DNA from: Veillonella rogosae JCM 15642
GTDB taxonomy: Bacteria > Bacillota > Negativicutes > Veillonellales > Veillonellaceae
Direction: 5' to 3'
Assembly: GCF_002959775.1 (NCBI RefSeq)
Contig: NZ_PPCX01000010.1
Coordinates: 124,001 to 188,000, forward strand
DNA: 64,000 nt
Shown in pieces: positions 26,839 through 34,659 of the stretch. A program made the position numbers and the translations under genes. How positions within the stretch are numbered: the first letter of the stretch is position 1; every line of letters starts with the position of its first letter. Below the pieces are notes generated by a model. It had not been told where the DNA came from and did not search any database. It worked only from the letters and a program-made list of their open reading frames with translations.

Positions 26839-26848
26839 TAGTTTATAT

Positions 26849-27049
26849 TTAGAAATAATCCCCAACGCCACCCTCGTTTTTACAGTCGACACATGGTAAT
26901 ACATTGTAAATTGTATCAATACATTTGTGCGCAAATAGGCCTACACTGTAGATTTTCATTCGCCCCATGAATGTATTCATAAAACGCTTGGTAAAAGCAA
27001 AAGTTTTGTGTCCACCCTGTATCAAACTACCAACTATATTAGCTTTCAA
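26849..27049 (-). CDS. Possible small protein (weakly supported)
   Basis: An open frame of 66 codons starting at a TTG that overlaps the end of the DIP1984 gene by 11 bases, or about 43 codons from an internal ATG (MNTFMGRMKIYSVGLF). It has a CVDC pair near the C-terminus and stops just before the terminator. There is no clear ribosome site and no family is recognised. It could equally be 3' untranslated sequence or a decayed gene. Confidence 0.25.
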   Translation of the reverse strand: MKANIVGSLIQGGHKTFAFTKRFMNTFMGRMKIYSVGLFAHKCIDTIYNVLPCVDCKNEGGVGDYF

Positions 27050-27497
27050 TCAATTCGGTGGTCCAGTTAGCAGACTGCAATAGATTGTCTAATAAACGAA
27101 CTTGTTTTGCTATATTGTCAGCTTCTTTTTGGATATCTTTGACGTTGACGGTTGGGATTAATTTGATTTCAGACCCTCTCGCACGAAAATTGATACTACC
27201 TGCGCTAGACGCCAATGTCCGATAAGCACTTAGACGCAATGCAGCACTATCTTTTTCCGCAATAATTTCAGTAATAGAGCGACCTTCTACAATAGTTTTG
27301 CAATTTGTTAAATTAATATCTGCAATTAACTTTTGAAGTCTAGTTACACATTGATCTAATGTTTTTAAAAGCTCTTCAGGGTTCTCATTCGGTGCTTCCC
27401 CTTCTTGCACTAAACTATTTTGAGTCAAACGAAGCTCTAAATCGCTAATTTTATAATTCAAATCAGCACGTTCTTGTAATGCTTCTGCTAGTTTCAT
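27039..27497 (-). CDS. DIP1984 family protein
   Basis: 152 residues, mostly alpha-helical with coiled-coil character. The start MKLAEALQERADLNYKISDLELRL and the later LVQEGEAPNENPEELL and INLTNCKT are hallmarks of the DIP1984 family (some relatives are annotated septicolysin). Function is not established. Monocistronic or with the small frame at 26849; GTGAGAG precedes the ATG. Confidence 0.82.
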   Translation of the reverse strand: MKLAEALQERADLNYKISDLELRLTQNSLVQEGEAPNENPEELLKTLDQCVTRLQKLIADINLTNCKTIVEGRSITEIIAEKDSAALRLSAYRTLASSAGSINFRARGSEIKLIPTVNVKDIQKEADNIAKQVRLLDNLLQSANWTTELIES

Positions 27498-27582
27498 AAA
27501 CTCTCACCTCATATTTTGAAATATATGGATATTAATATACTGACTGAACTAATACATACTATTATATTTAGTATCTAGTTTC

Positions 27583-27999
27583 TTATAATACTTTCCGCAT
27601 CATCACATGTGGACAGCCTTCATCAAGGTATTCTTCCCCTTCTGCTTTATAGCCAAGAGACTCGTAAAATGGTTTTGCCTGTACTTGCGCTGATAAGGAG
27701 CAGGTCTTAAATCCATCGCGGCGAATGCCGTTTTCTGCGGCTATCATAATCTTAGTACCTAGATGTTGTCCACGATATAGCTTGCGTACCGCCATGCGAC
27801 CAATATGGGCATCTCCAGCTACGTCACTTGGAAAATATCGGCAAGTGCCAGCCGCTTTACCATCTATGGATAAGAGAACAAATTTTGCAGTCTCATCGAT
27901 TTCATCGAATTCTTCAGTAAAACCTTGTTCCTTCATAAACACGTCAATACGTATTTGTTTTATTTCATCAGTAATATGATCTAAAATTTGAATAACCAT
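27583..27999 (-). CDS. GNAT-family N-acetyltransferase
   Basis: About 138 residues from the ATG at 27999, chosen because GGAGG lies 4 bases upstream; an earlier ATG at 28020 lacks a site. The acetyl-CoA loop is YRGQHLGTKIM, preceded by the beta strand HIGRMAVRKL, and the C-terminal AKPFYESLGYKAEGEEYLDEGCPHVMMRK is typical of ElaA/YjcF-like GNATs. Substrate unknown. It is monocistronic and faces away from the small-peptide locus. Confidence 0.85.
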   Translation of the reverse strand: MVIQILDHITDEIKQIRIDVFMKEQGFTEEFDEIDETAKFVLLSIDGKAAGTCRYFPSDVAGDAHIGRMAVRKLYRGQHLGTKIMIAAENGIRRDGFKTCSLSAQVQAKPFYESLGYKAEGEEYLDEGCPHVMMRKVL

Positions 28000-28050
28000 A
28001 TCGCCTCCACTGCTACTCATATATCGCTATTTGCGTAAAATTATTTTTGT

Positions 28051-28056
28051 TATACT
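28051..28056 (+). promoter_or_regulatory. Extended -10 promoter of the small membrane peptide
   Basis: TATACT preceded by TGT, an extended -10 (TGN). A poor -35 (TATTTG) lies 17 bases upstream. The start would be near 28063, giving an mRNA of about 190 bases that ends at the hairpin 28203-28245. Confidence 0.5.
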
Positions 28057-28113
28057 GTACCTAAGAGAGTCAATTGACGTGAGTTAGGTTCATCACCGAA
28101 AGGTGGTGATACT

Positions 28114-28191
28114 ATGACAAAACATGAAATTACATATGTAGTTATCATAATTTTGTTATCCGTAGTTACTATCATTGCCTTAGTTAAGTAA
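28114..28191 (+). CDS. 25-residue hydrophobic peptide, candidate type I toxin
   Basis: MTKHEITYVVIIILLSVVTI-IALVK (hyphen added): a charged start, one membrane span of about 17 residues and a terminal Lys. AAGGTGGTGA lies before the ATG, but ATCACC and GGTGAT around it can pair, partly hiding the ribosome site. Size, hydrophobicity, structured leader and an opposing antisense promoter resemble membrane toxins of type I systems (TxpA, BsrG, Fst kinds), though the sequence matches none I know. It could also be a small membrane regulator. Confidence 0.5.
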   Translation: MTKHEITYVVIIILLSVVTIIALVK

Positions 28192-28198
28192 GGTAATG

Positions 28199-28309
28199 AA
28201 AACGCCTAACGTAATGAGGTGGCTAGACCTCTAACACGTTAGGCGCATCATTTTTACCCAAATTTTAGATGAGCCTAACGCTACCGACACGTTGATTGGC
28301 TCTCTTTAT
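28199..28309 (-). ncRNA. Candidate antisense RNA opposing the small peptide
   Basis: On the minus strand, TTGCTA (28345-28340), 18 bases, TATAAT (28321-28316) is a good sigma-A promoter, with a start near 28309. The RNA would hold a hairpin GAGCC/GGCTC (about 28299-28270) and end at the 28245-28203 hairpin followed by TTTTC. Its last part is complementary to the 3' end of the peptide mRNA. Confidence 0.45.
28203..28255. terminator. Bidirectional terminator shared by the peptide mRNA and antisense RNA
   Basis: Outer stem CGCCTAACG (28203-28211) with 28237-28245 and an inner GAGGT/ACCTC stem. T5 follows on the plus strand at 28251-28255, and TTTT on the minus strand. Confidence 0.7.
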
Positions 28310-28442
28310 AAACTTATTATACTACAATTTAGTCATGAATAGCAAAAATCATTTTTATACAAAAAGCCTTATTATATCTACATTCCAAATAATTTATTAA
28401 GCACATTATTTTTAAAACTTCTATGAAATTTAATTTTAAGTA

Positions 28443-28480
28443 TTGCATAATTTTATCATTTGGGTTTATACTATACCCAA
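28443..28480 (+). promoter_or_regulatory. Promoter and overlapping dyad of the aromatic biosynthesis operon
   Basis: TTGCAT (28443-28448), 18 bases, TATACT (28467-28472). A dyad TTGGGT (28460-28465) / ACCCAA (28475-28480) is centred on the -10, so a repressor could also act here. The predicted start is about 25 bases before the leader peptide. Confidence 0.65.
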
Positions 28481-28504
28481 CATTTTAGAAAGGAGCAACC
28501 AAAG

Positions 28505-28594
28505 ATGACTAACCAAATTAGCCTCGCTACAAAACAATACTTTTATTGGTTCTTTATCCAACATACGGGTAAGGAACTATTTGTGGTGCGCTAA
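28505..28594 (+). CDS. Leader peptide of the aro operon, rich in Tyr, Phe and Trp
   Basis: 29 codons: MTNQISLATKQYFYWFFIQH then TGKELFVVR. Residues 12-17 are Tyr-Phe-Tyr-Trp-Phe-Phe, six aromatic codons in a row, which is far beyond chance. AGGAG lies 9 bases before the ATG. It precedes an intrinsic terminator and the DAHP synthase gene. The layout is that of a ribosome-stalling attenuator leader like pheL or trpL: shortage of any charged aromatic tRNA would stall the ribosome at 28538-28555. No such leader is annotated in the family to my knowledge. Confidence 0.8.
   Translation: MTNQISLATKQYFYWFFIQHTGKELFVVR
28563..28571 (+). promoter_or_regulatory. Antiterminator 5' strand inside the leader peptide
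   Basis: ATACGGGTA (28563-28571) is exactly complementary to TACCCGTAT at 28638-28646, the 5' arm of the terminator, and copies the terminator's own 3' arm (TACGGGT, 28652-28658). A ribosome stalled on the aromatic codons leaves it largely free to form the antiterminator; a ribosome that reads through covers it. Confidence 0.7.
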
Positions 28595-28630
28595 TTAAGA
28601 CTTAGTTATTATTAGTTGCTTAGAATAGTA

Positions 28631-28669
28631 AAAGGGCTACCCGTATTAGATTACGGGTGGCCCTTTTTT
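28631..28669 (+). terminator. Attenuator terminator upstream of aroF
   Basis: Stem of about 15 bp with one G-U pair (28631-28645 with 28652-28667), loop TTAGAT, then T6 at 28664-28669. It lies between the leader peptide and aroF, where it would stop transcription when aromatic amino acids are plentiful. Confidence 0.85.
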
Positions 28670-28727
28670 GTTTGCTATCCCGTATGGTAAGCCCAGCTAT
28701 TCACTGTAGTTACAAGGAGGAATTATC

Positions 28728-29741
28728 ATGATTATTACATTGAAACAAAACGCCGCACAAACAGAGGTATCTCGTTTACGCAGTGAATTAGAGGCTCAAG
28801 GGTTCGTTATTCATCCTGTAGAAGGCACGCGCTACAATATTTTAGGTCTTATCGGCGACACTGCATCCCTCGATGCGCGCCAAATCGAGTCCCTAGATTT
28901 CGTAGATAAAGTAACTCGTATTCAAGAACCATACAAAAAAGCAAACCGTAAATTCCATCCAGATGATTCTGTAATCAACGTAGGTGGTGCACTTATCGGT
29001 GGTGGTCACTTCGCAGTTATGGCTGGCCCTTGCTCCGTAGAAACACCGGAACAAGTAATTGAAACTGCAAAAGCTTGTAAAGAAGCAGGCGCTACAATCC
29101 TTCGTGGCGGTGCTTTCAAACCTCGTACATCCCCATACTCCTTCCAAGGCATGGGTCCAGAAGGTTTGGAATTGTTAGAGCTTGCTAAAAAAGAAACAGG
29201 TCTTCCTATCGTTTCTGAAGTAATGGATATTTCCCAATTACAATACTTCGATAACGTAGATATGCTTCAAATCGGTGCTCGTAACATGCAAAACTTCACA
29301 CTTTTAAAAGAAGTAGGTAAATTAAACAAACCAATTCTTTTAAAACGTGGTTTGTCATCTACATACGAAGAATGGTTGATGGCTGCTGAATACATCATGT
29401 CCGAAGGCAATGAACAAGTTGTATTATGCGAACGCGGTATCCGCACATTCGAAACTAAAACTCGCAATACCTTAGATGTAACAGCAATCCCTATGATGCA
29501 CGAATTATCTCACTTGCCAATCATCATGGACCCTAGCCACGCAGCAGGCATGAGCCGCATGGTTCGTCCACTTTCTCTTGCATCTGTAGGCGGCGGTGCA
29601 GACGGCCTTATGATCGAAGTTCACAACGATCCATCCAAAGCATTATGCGATGGCCCTCAAGCATTACGTCCAGACCAATTCACTAGCCTTATGAAAGAAG
29701 TTATCGCATTGCGCCAAGCATTGGTAGAATGCACTAAATAA
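28728..29741 (+). CDS. aroF: DAHP synthase (3-deoxy-7-phosphoheptulonate synthase), type I-beta
   Basis: 337 residues. The first about 70 residues are the ferredoxin-like regulatory domain of the Thermotoga-type enzyme, followed by the barrel with AGPCSVETPEQVIETA, RGGAFKPRTSPYSFQG, QIGARNMQNF, LKRG, CERGIRTFE and DPSHAAG. It condenses phosphoenolpyruvate and erythrose 4-phosphate, the first shikimate step. The N-terminal domain mediates Tyr/Phe feedback in relatives. AAGGAGG lies 7 bases before the ATG; it is the first enzyme gene behind the attenuator. Confidence 0.95.
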   Translation: MIITLKQNAAQTEVSRLRSELEAQGFVIHPVEGTRYNILGLIGDTASLDARQIESLDFVDKVTRIQEPYKKANRKFHPDDSVINVGGALIGGGHFAVMAGPCSVETPEQVIETAKACKEAGATILRGGAFKPRTSPYSFQGMGPEGLELLELAKKETGLPIVSEVMDISQLQYFDNVDMLQIGARNMQNFTLLKEVGKLNKPILLKRGLSSTYEEWLMAAEYIMSEGNEQVVLCERGIRTFETKTRNTLDVTAIPMMHELSHLPIIMDPSHAAGMSRMVRPLSLASVGGGADGLMIEVHNDPSKALCDGPQALRPDQFTSLMKEVIALRQALVECTK

Positions 29742-29815
29742 TCTCACATACCACACAAATGAGCTAGTATCCGTTATAATAGATACTAGCTTATTCTTTT
29801 AAGAAAGGAACCGTT

Positions 29816-30868
29816 ATGACTCGCATCCATATTAACGCGTCCACACCGTATGACGTTGTCATCGAGGAAGGCGCTTTACAACGCATCACCGATTATATTA
29901 AACCGTTAAAACCAAATTGTCGTGTTATCATCGTCAGCGATAGCAATGTGGCACCGCACTATTTGGACTCTGTGAAAGCAAATATGGAACATGCCGGTTA
30001 TACTGTTTGTGATTATGTATTCCCTGCTGGTGAAAGCTCCAAAAATGCACACCAACTCATCGATTTAGTAGAATACATGGCGGCCCAATCGTTAACCCGT
30101 AAAGATCTTCTCATCGCCCTTGGCGGTGGTGTTGTAGGCGATATGGCAGGCTTTGCAGCAGCTACCTACTTACGTGGTATCGACTATGTACAGGTTCCTA
30201 CCTCTCTATTAGCCGCCGTAGACTCCTCTGTAGGCGGTAAAACAGCAGTCAATCTCGAAGCGGGTAAAAACCTTTGGGGTGCTTTCAAACAACCTATCCT
30301 CGTCCTCTGTGATCCTACAACCCTCAACACATTGCCAGACATGGAATGGAAAAATGGTTGTGGGGAAATTATCAAATATGGTTTCCTCGATGTACCAGGT
30401 TTATTAACCCAACTCGAACATAAACCATTAATTAAACATCGCGATAGCGTGAGTGCCGTTATCGCTCGCTGCGTTCAAGCAAAGGCTGATATCGTGGAAC
30501 AAGATGAACGCGAATCCGGTGTTCGTGCCCTCTTAAACCTAGGTCATACCTTTGGTCATGGCATCGAAAAGGCCAGTCACTTTGAAGTCCACCATGGCTA
30601 TGCTGTAGCCATCGGTATGATTCTCATGGCTCAAGGTGCTGTCAAACATGGAGAGTTAGATAAAGAGGCATTAGACAAATTAAAGGCCCTCATAGAAGCA
30701 CACGATTTGCCAACCACTACGACCATAACAAAAGAAGAAATCCTAGCAGCTGCTAAGCACGATAAAAAAAGCGAAGGTGCTACTATAAAAATCGTTGTAC
30801 CTACTAGTTATGGTCATAGCGAGCTCAAGGTTGTTACCCACGAAGAGTTAGCAACCTATCTTGATTAA
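29816..30868 (+). CDS. aroB: 3-dehydroquinate synthase
   Basis: 350 residues. The NAD-binding and Zn-site blocks are all seen: PAGESSKNAHQL, LIALGGGVVGDMAGFAAATYLRG, QVPTSLLAAVDSSVGGKTAVN, NGCGEIIKYG, LLNLGHTFGHGIE and HHGYAVAIGM. Second step of the shikimate pathway, converting DAHP to 3-dehydroquinate. Starts 74 bases after aroF with AAAGGAA before the ATG. The small inverted repeat in the gap (GCTAGTATC / GATACTAGC near 29763-29790) may tune expression. Confidence 0.95.
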   Translation: MTRIHINASTPYDVVIEEGALQRITDYIKPLKPNCRVIIVSDSNVAPHYLDSVKANMEHAGYTVCDYVFPAGESSKNAHQLIDLVEYMAAQSLTRKDLLIALGGGVVGDMAGFAAATYLRGIDYVQVPTSLLAAVDSSVGGKTAVNLEAGKNLWGAFKQPILVLCDPTTLNTLPDMEWKNGCGEIIKYGFLDVPGLLTQLEHKPLIKHRDSVSAVIARCVQAKADIVEQDERESGVRALLNLGHTFGHGIEKASHFEVHHGYAVAIGMILMAQGAVKHGELDKEALDKLKALIEAHDLPTTTTITKEEILAAAKHDKKSEGATIKIVVPTSYGHSELKVVTHEELATYLD

Positions 30869-30974
30869 GATAACTTATCTATTACGATTAAGTTATTTAA
30901 ATTGTCTAACGCCTACAACCTGCATAATCGTTATTTGTAATATAAGGTTTACCTAATACTTAAAGGAGATTTAT

Positions 30975-32243
30975 ATGCATTCCGTAACGAACGCCATTCC
31001 TACAGGAACGATTGCGTCCATTCCAGCAAAGGCCCATGCACACCGCGCATTGATTTGTGCAGCTCTTGCTACCTCTCCATCTACTATATTATTGAGTCGT
31101 ACCTCTAAGGATATCGATGCAACGATGGACTCCTTACGAGGCTTAGGGGCTCACGTAGTATATGAAAATAAAATTGTTACCGTTACTCCTGGCCCCGCTC
31201 CTGTAAAGGGCAATGTAGTACCTCACGAATCAGGAACTACATTACGCCTTTTGTTACCTGTAGCAGCATCCATCTGTAATGATGTAGATGTAGATGCCAA
31301 AGGTCGTTTACCAGATCGCCCACTCGAACCTATGCTAGGTGAAATGAAAGCGCACGGCGTAACATTCTCTCAAGATAAACCACCATTTACTATGACAGGT
31401 CGTCTTCAAGGGGGCAATTTCTCCATGGTAGGTGACGTAAGTAGCCAATTCTTCTCTGGTTTATTATTGGCTGCTCCTCAAATCGGCCTATCTACCATCA
31501 CGTCAACTACACCACTACAGTCTAGTGATTATGTAACATTAACAACTGAAACTATGCGCGATTTTGGTGTAGAAGTAGAGCACACCTTACCAGATACCGA
31601 TATTAATGAGGCTTTCACAGTCCCATTTGGTGCATCTTTCATCGGTCGCGATAGTTACCAAATCGAAGGCGACTGGTCTAATGCAGCAATCTGGATGGTG
31701 GCGGCTGGTATGACTGGCAAACCAATTACGATTACAGGCATGAACAAAAACTCTGTACAAGCGGACCGCCGCATCATGCAAGTTATGATTGATGCTGGTT
31801 GTGATGTTGTATGGGATGGTATGAATGTAACGGTCACAGGTCGCGCTTCTAAACCGATTCATGCAGATCTCGAGCAAATGCCTGATATGTTGCCTGTTAT
31901 GGCGGCTCTCGCTTGCTCTATTTCTGGTGAAAGTTCCTTTGTTAAGGGTGCTCGTCTACGTTTAAAAGAATCGGATCGTCTTGTAGCTGTTGCTAATCTC
32001 GTAAGAGACTTAGGCGGTACAGTTCGTGAAGAAGGCGATGACCTATATATCATCGGTAGTGGTATACTTAAAGGTGGCCAAGGTGATTGCGTAAATGACC
32101 ATCGCCTCGTTATGGCCGGCACATTGATGGCTCTCATCAGTGAAAATCCTGTTACACTAAAAGATAGCGAAGCTATCACAAAATCCTATCCAGACTTCTT
32201 TGAGGACTGGAACTTACTGGGTGGTAATGCACAACCAGTTTAG
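30975..32243 (+). CDS. aroA: EPSP synthase (3-phosphoshikimate 1-carboxyvinyltransferase)
   Basis: 422 residues. Family signatures: SIPAKAHAHRALICAAL, ESGTTLRLLLPVA, GRLPDRPLEPML, LRLKESDRL and the closing ITKSYPDFFEDW. Catalyses the sixth step, adding enolpyruvate to shikimate 3-phosphate. The usual N-terminal Ser-Lys-Ser at the active site reads Ala-Lys-Ala-His here (residues 18-21), a variation of the loop that binds shikimate 3-phosphate, while the later residues are normal. AAAGGAG precedes the ATG. Confidence 0.93.
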   Translation: MHSVTNAIPTGTIASIPAKAHAHRALICAALATSPSTILLSRTSKDIDATMDSLRGLGAHVVYENKIVTVTPGPAPVKGNVVPHESGTTLRLLLPVAASICNDVDVDAKGRLPDRPLEPMLGEMKAHGVTFSQDKPPFTMTGRLQGGNFSMVGDVSSQFFSGLLLAAPQIGLSTITSTTPLQSSDYVTLTTETMRDFGVEVEHTLPDTDINEAFTVPFGASFIGRDSYQIEGDWSNAAIWMVAAGMTGKPITITGMNKNSVQADRRIMQVMIDAGCDVVWDGMNVTVTGRASKPIHADLEQMPDMLPVMAALACSISGESSFVKGARLRLKESDRLVAVANLVRDLGGTVREEGDDLYIIGSGILKGGQGDCVNDHRLVMAGTLMALISENPVTLKDSEAITKSYPDFFEDWNLLGGNAQPV

Positions 32244-32315
32244 ATTTCTAATCGTATCTAGTGTAATCTAATAGATAATAGAAATAGTACGTACTATATA
32301 GTAGGAGTTAATATA

Positions 32316-33410
32316 ATGGCATCTAATTTCGGTAAAACCATACAGGTATCTACCTTTGGCGCCTCTCATGGGTACGCCATCGGCGGTATTGTAGAAGGTC
32401 TACCTTGTGGACATACCATCGATATCGATGAGTTAAAAGCCTTTTTAAAGCGCCGTGCGCCAGGGCAAAATCAATTAACAACACAACGTAAGGAAGCCGA
32501 TATACCTGAATTTTTAGCAGGTATGGTAGACGGCATGCTCAGTGGTTCTCCATTGGCATTTATGATTCGCAACACATCCCAACACTCTAGCGATTACAAT
32601 AACTTACGCGACATCCCTCGCCCATCTCATGCGGATTTTACAGCTCGTATGCGCTACGGTGATAAGGTAGATATGCGTGGTGGTGGCCATTTTTCAGCGC
32701 GTCTTACAGCTCCGCTTTGCGTAGCTGGTGGCATCGCTCTACAACTATTACGTGAAAAAGGCATTGAAATCCACGGCCATTTAAAACAAGTGGGAACCGT
32801 CCAAGATGCACCTATTGATATGGTTCATCCAGATATGAAAGCATTAGCTAGTATCGCTACAGAGCCGATCGCTATGGTTGATCCAGAAAAACGTAGCGAA
32901 GTAGAAAACCTTGTAATGAACCTCAAAAAAGATGGGGACTCTACAGGTGGTATCGTTGAAGTCGTTGCTACAGGACTACCAATTGGCCTTGGAAACCCAA
33001 ACTTTGACGGTATCGAAAACCGCTTAGCCCGAGCAATCTTTGGGGTCCCAGCCATTAAAGGCATATCCTTTGGCGGTGGCTTTGATATGTGTGCACAACT
33101 TGGTTCCGAAGTGAATGATGCTTTCACCATGGATGGTGACAAGATTACAACAACTACCAATAATAGCGGTGGTATCCAAGGCGGTATTACCAATGGTTTG
33201 CCTCTCGTTATGCAAGTAGGCATCAAGCCAACACCATCCATTTATAAAGAACAACCTTCTGTATCACTTTCCCGAAAAGAGGACACATTGCTCACCATTC
33301 AAGGTCGTCACGACCCATGCGTAGCGCTTCGTGCAGTACCTGTAATCGAAGCTGTTACGGCCCTTGTTATTCTTGATTTCTTAGGAGATATTGACCATGA
33401 ACTTAGATGA
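32316..33410 (+). CDS. aroC: Chorismate synthase
   Basis: 364 residues. Characteristic blocks: FGASHGYAIGGIVEGLP, RRAPGQNQLTTQRKE, RPSHADFTARMRYG, GGGHFSARLTAPL and the C-terminal GRHDPCVALRAVPVIEAV. Uses reduced FMN to convert EPSP to chorismate, the last common step. TAGGAG precedes the ATG. The 3' end overlaps the next gene by 14 bases, implying coupled translation with pheA. Confidence 0.96.
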   Translation: MASNFGKTIQVSTFGASHGYAIGGIVEGLPCGHTIDIDELKAFLKRRAPGQNQLTTQRKEADIPEFLAGMVDGMLSGSPLAFMIRNTSQHSSDYNNLRDIPRPSHADFTARMRYGDKVDMRGGGHFSARLTAPLCVAGGIALQLLREKGIEIHGHLKQVGTVQDAPIDMVHPDMKALASIATEPIAMVDPEKRSEVENLVMNLKKDGDSTGGIVEVVATGLPIGLGNPNFDGIENRLARAIFGVPAIKGISFGGGFDMCAQLGSEVNDAFTMDGDKITTTTNNSGGIQGGITNGLPLVMQVGIKPTPSIYKEQPSVSLSRKEDTLLTIQGRHDPCVALRAVPVIEAVTALVILDFLGDIDHELR

Positions 33411-34536
33411 AGTACGCGTTAAAATTAACGATATAAACGACCAAATGCTCGCCCTCTTCAAAGAGCGCATGGAACTCTCCAAAGATGTAGCAGCAGCGAA
33501 AAAAGAAATGAACAAGGCCATTTACGATGCCAAACGGGAACGCGATATCCTCGACAAAGTAACGCGAGATGCAGGTCCAGACCTCGACCTATACGCACGC
33601 CGTTTCTTTGAAGCATTATTCAGCTTGAGCCGTACGTATCAGTCTGAACAATTATTCCAAGATAATGTGTTCACTGTTAAAATGAAAAAGGCCATTGAGC
33701 AGTCCCCTACATTACCTCCACAACGTGGCAGCGTAGCTTGTGCTGGCGTCTTTGGTAGCAATGCGCAAGTGGCGTGCGATAAATTATTACCACTCAGCCA
33801 AATTCACTATGTAACAGGCTTCCGTGCCGTATTCGACGCTGTTGAGTCTGGAGAATGTCAATTCGGCGTATTACCTATCGAAAACAGCTCCAATGGTTCT
33901 GTAAAAGAAGTGTATGACCTTCTAGAAGATCGTAAATGCTATATCGTACGCGGTACTCGCCTATGGATTTCTCACGATTTACTCGTGAAAAAAGGCACAA
34001 AACTAGAAGATATTCACACTATCATCTCCCATCCTCAAGCGTTGGGCCAATGCAGCCACTTCCTAGAAAAATTAGAAGGTGTAGAATTGCGCTCCTTTGA
34101 TAACACTGCTCGTGCTGCACAGCTTGTAGCGGCTAGTGATGATCCAGGTGTAGCCGCTATCGCCGCACCTCAATGTGCAGACTTGTACAACTTGTCTCCG
34201 TTGATGCGCAACATCCAAAACAGCGATAACAACTATACCCGCTTTATCTGCATCAGCAAGGACTTCCATGTATACCCAGGGGCTAATAAAATCTCTGTGG
34301 TAACTACAGCAAGCCACGCTCCAGGTGGTCTTGGTACATTGCTTACCAAGTTTGCTAACATCGGCGTAAACCTTACAAAACTCGAGTCTCGCCCTATCGT
34401 AGGCCATAACTTTGAGTTCTTGTTTTACCTCGACTTAGAAGCATCCTTAGCAGATCCAAAGGTATTATCTGTACTAGCAGAGCTTCATACATCCCAAGAT
34501 AAGTTCCGCTTACTCGGTAATTATCCTGAAAACTAA
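33397..34536 (+). CDS. pheA: Bifunctional chorismate mutase/prephenate dehydratase (P-protein)
   Basis: 379 residues from the ATG at 33397 (AGGAG 9 bases upstream). Three domains: AroQ chorismate mutase (about 1-90, LDEVRVKINDINDQMLALFKERM), prephenate dehydratase (about 110-285, with LPIENSSNGSVKEVYDLL and the active-site TRF in NNYTRFICIS), and an ACT domain (about 295-375, GGLGTLLTKFANIGVNLTKLESRP) that normally binds Phe for feedback inhibition. It commits chorismate to phenylalanine via phenylpyruvate. Confidence 0.95.
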   Translation: MNLDEVRVKINDINDQMLALFKERMELSKDVAAAKKEMNKAIYDAKRERDILDKVTRDAGPDLDLYARRFFEALFSLSRTYQSEQLFQDNVFTVKMKKAIEQSPTLPPQRGSVACAGVFGSNAQVACDKLLPLSQIHYVTGFRAVFDAVESGECQFGVLPIENSSNGSVKEVYDLLEDRKCYIVRGTRLWISHDLLVKKGTKLEDIHTIISHPQALGQCSHFLEKLEGVELRSFDNTARAAQLVAASDDPGVAAIAAPQCADLYNLSPLMRNIQNSDNNYTRFICISKDFHVYPGANKISVVTTASHAPGGLGTLLTKFANIGVNLTKLESRPIVGHNFEFLFYLDLEASLADPKVLSVLAELHTSQDKFRLLGNYPEN

Positions 34537-34601
34537 TATATTCATCACTACTAGTCCCTATAAGGGCATATATAGTACAATGAATATAGTTATAAAACTT
34601 C

Positions 34602-34633
34602 AATGGCTAATAGGTACCAGCCTATTAGCCATT
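34602..34633. repeat. 13-bp perfect hairpin upstream of aroE/K
   Basis: AATGGCTAATAGG (34602-34614) pairs with 34621-34633 around TACCAG. There is no T-run behind it, so it is not a standard terminator. It lies in the only sizeable gap inside the aro operon and may be a processing or translation-control element for aroE/K. Confidence 0.5.
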
Positions 34634-34659
34634 CTATGTATATTGACCTAGGAGGTCCT

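Noticed and set aside
34552-34571. CCCTATAAGGG hairpin resembling the IS200 right-end hairpin
   Set aside because: Only the short symmetrical core is shared with 11259-11273; no other IS sequence is present nearby.
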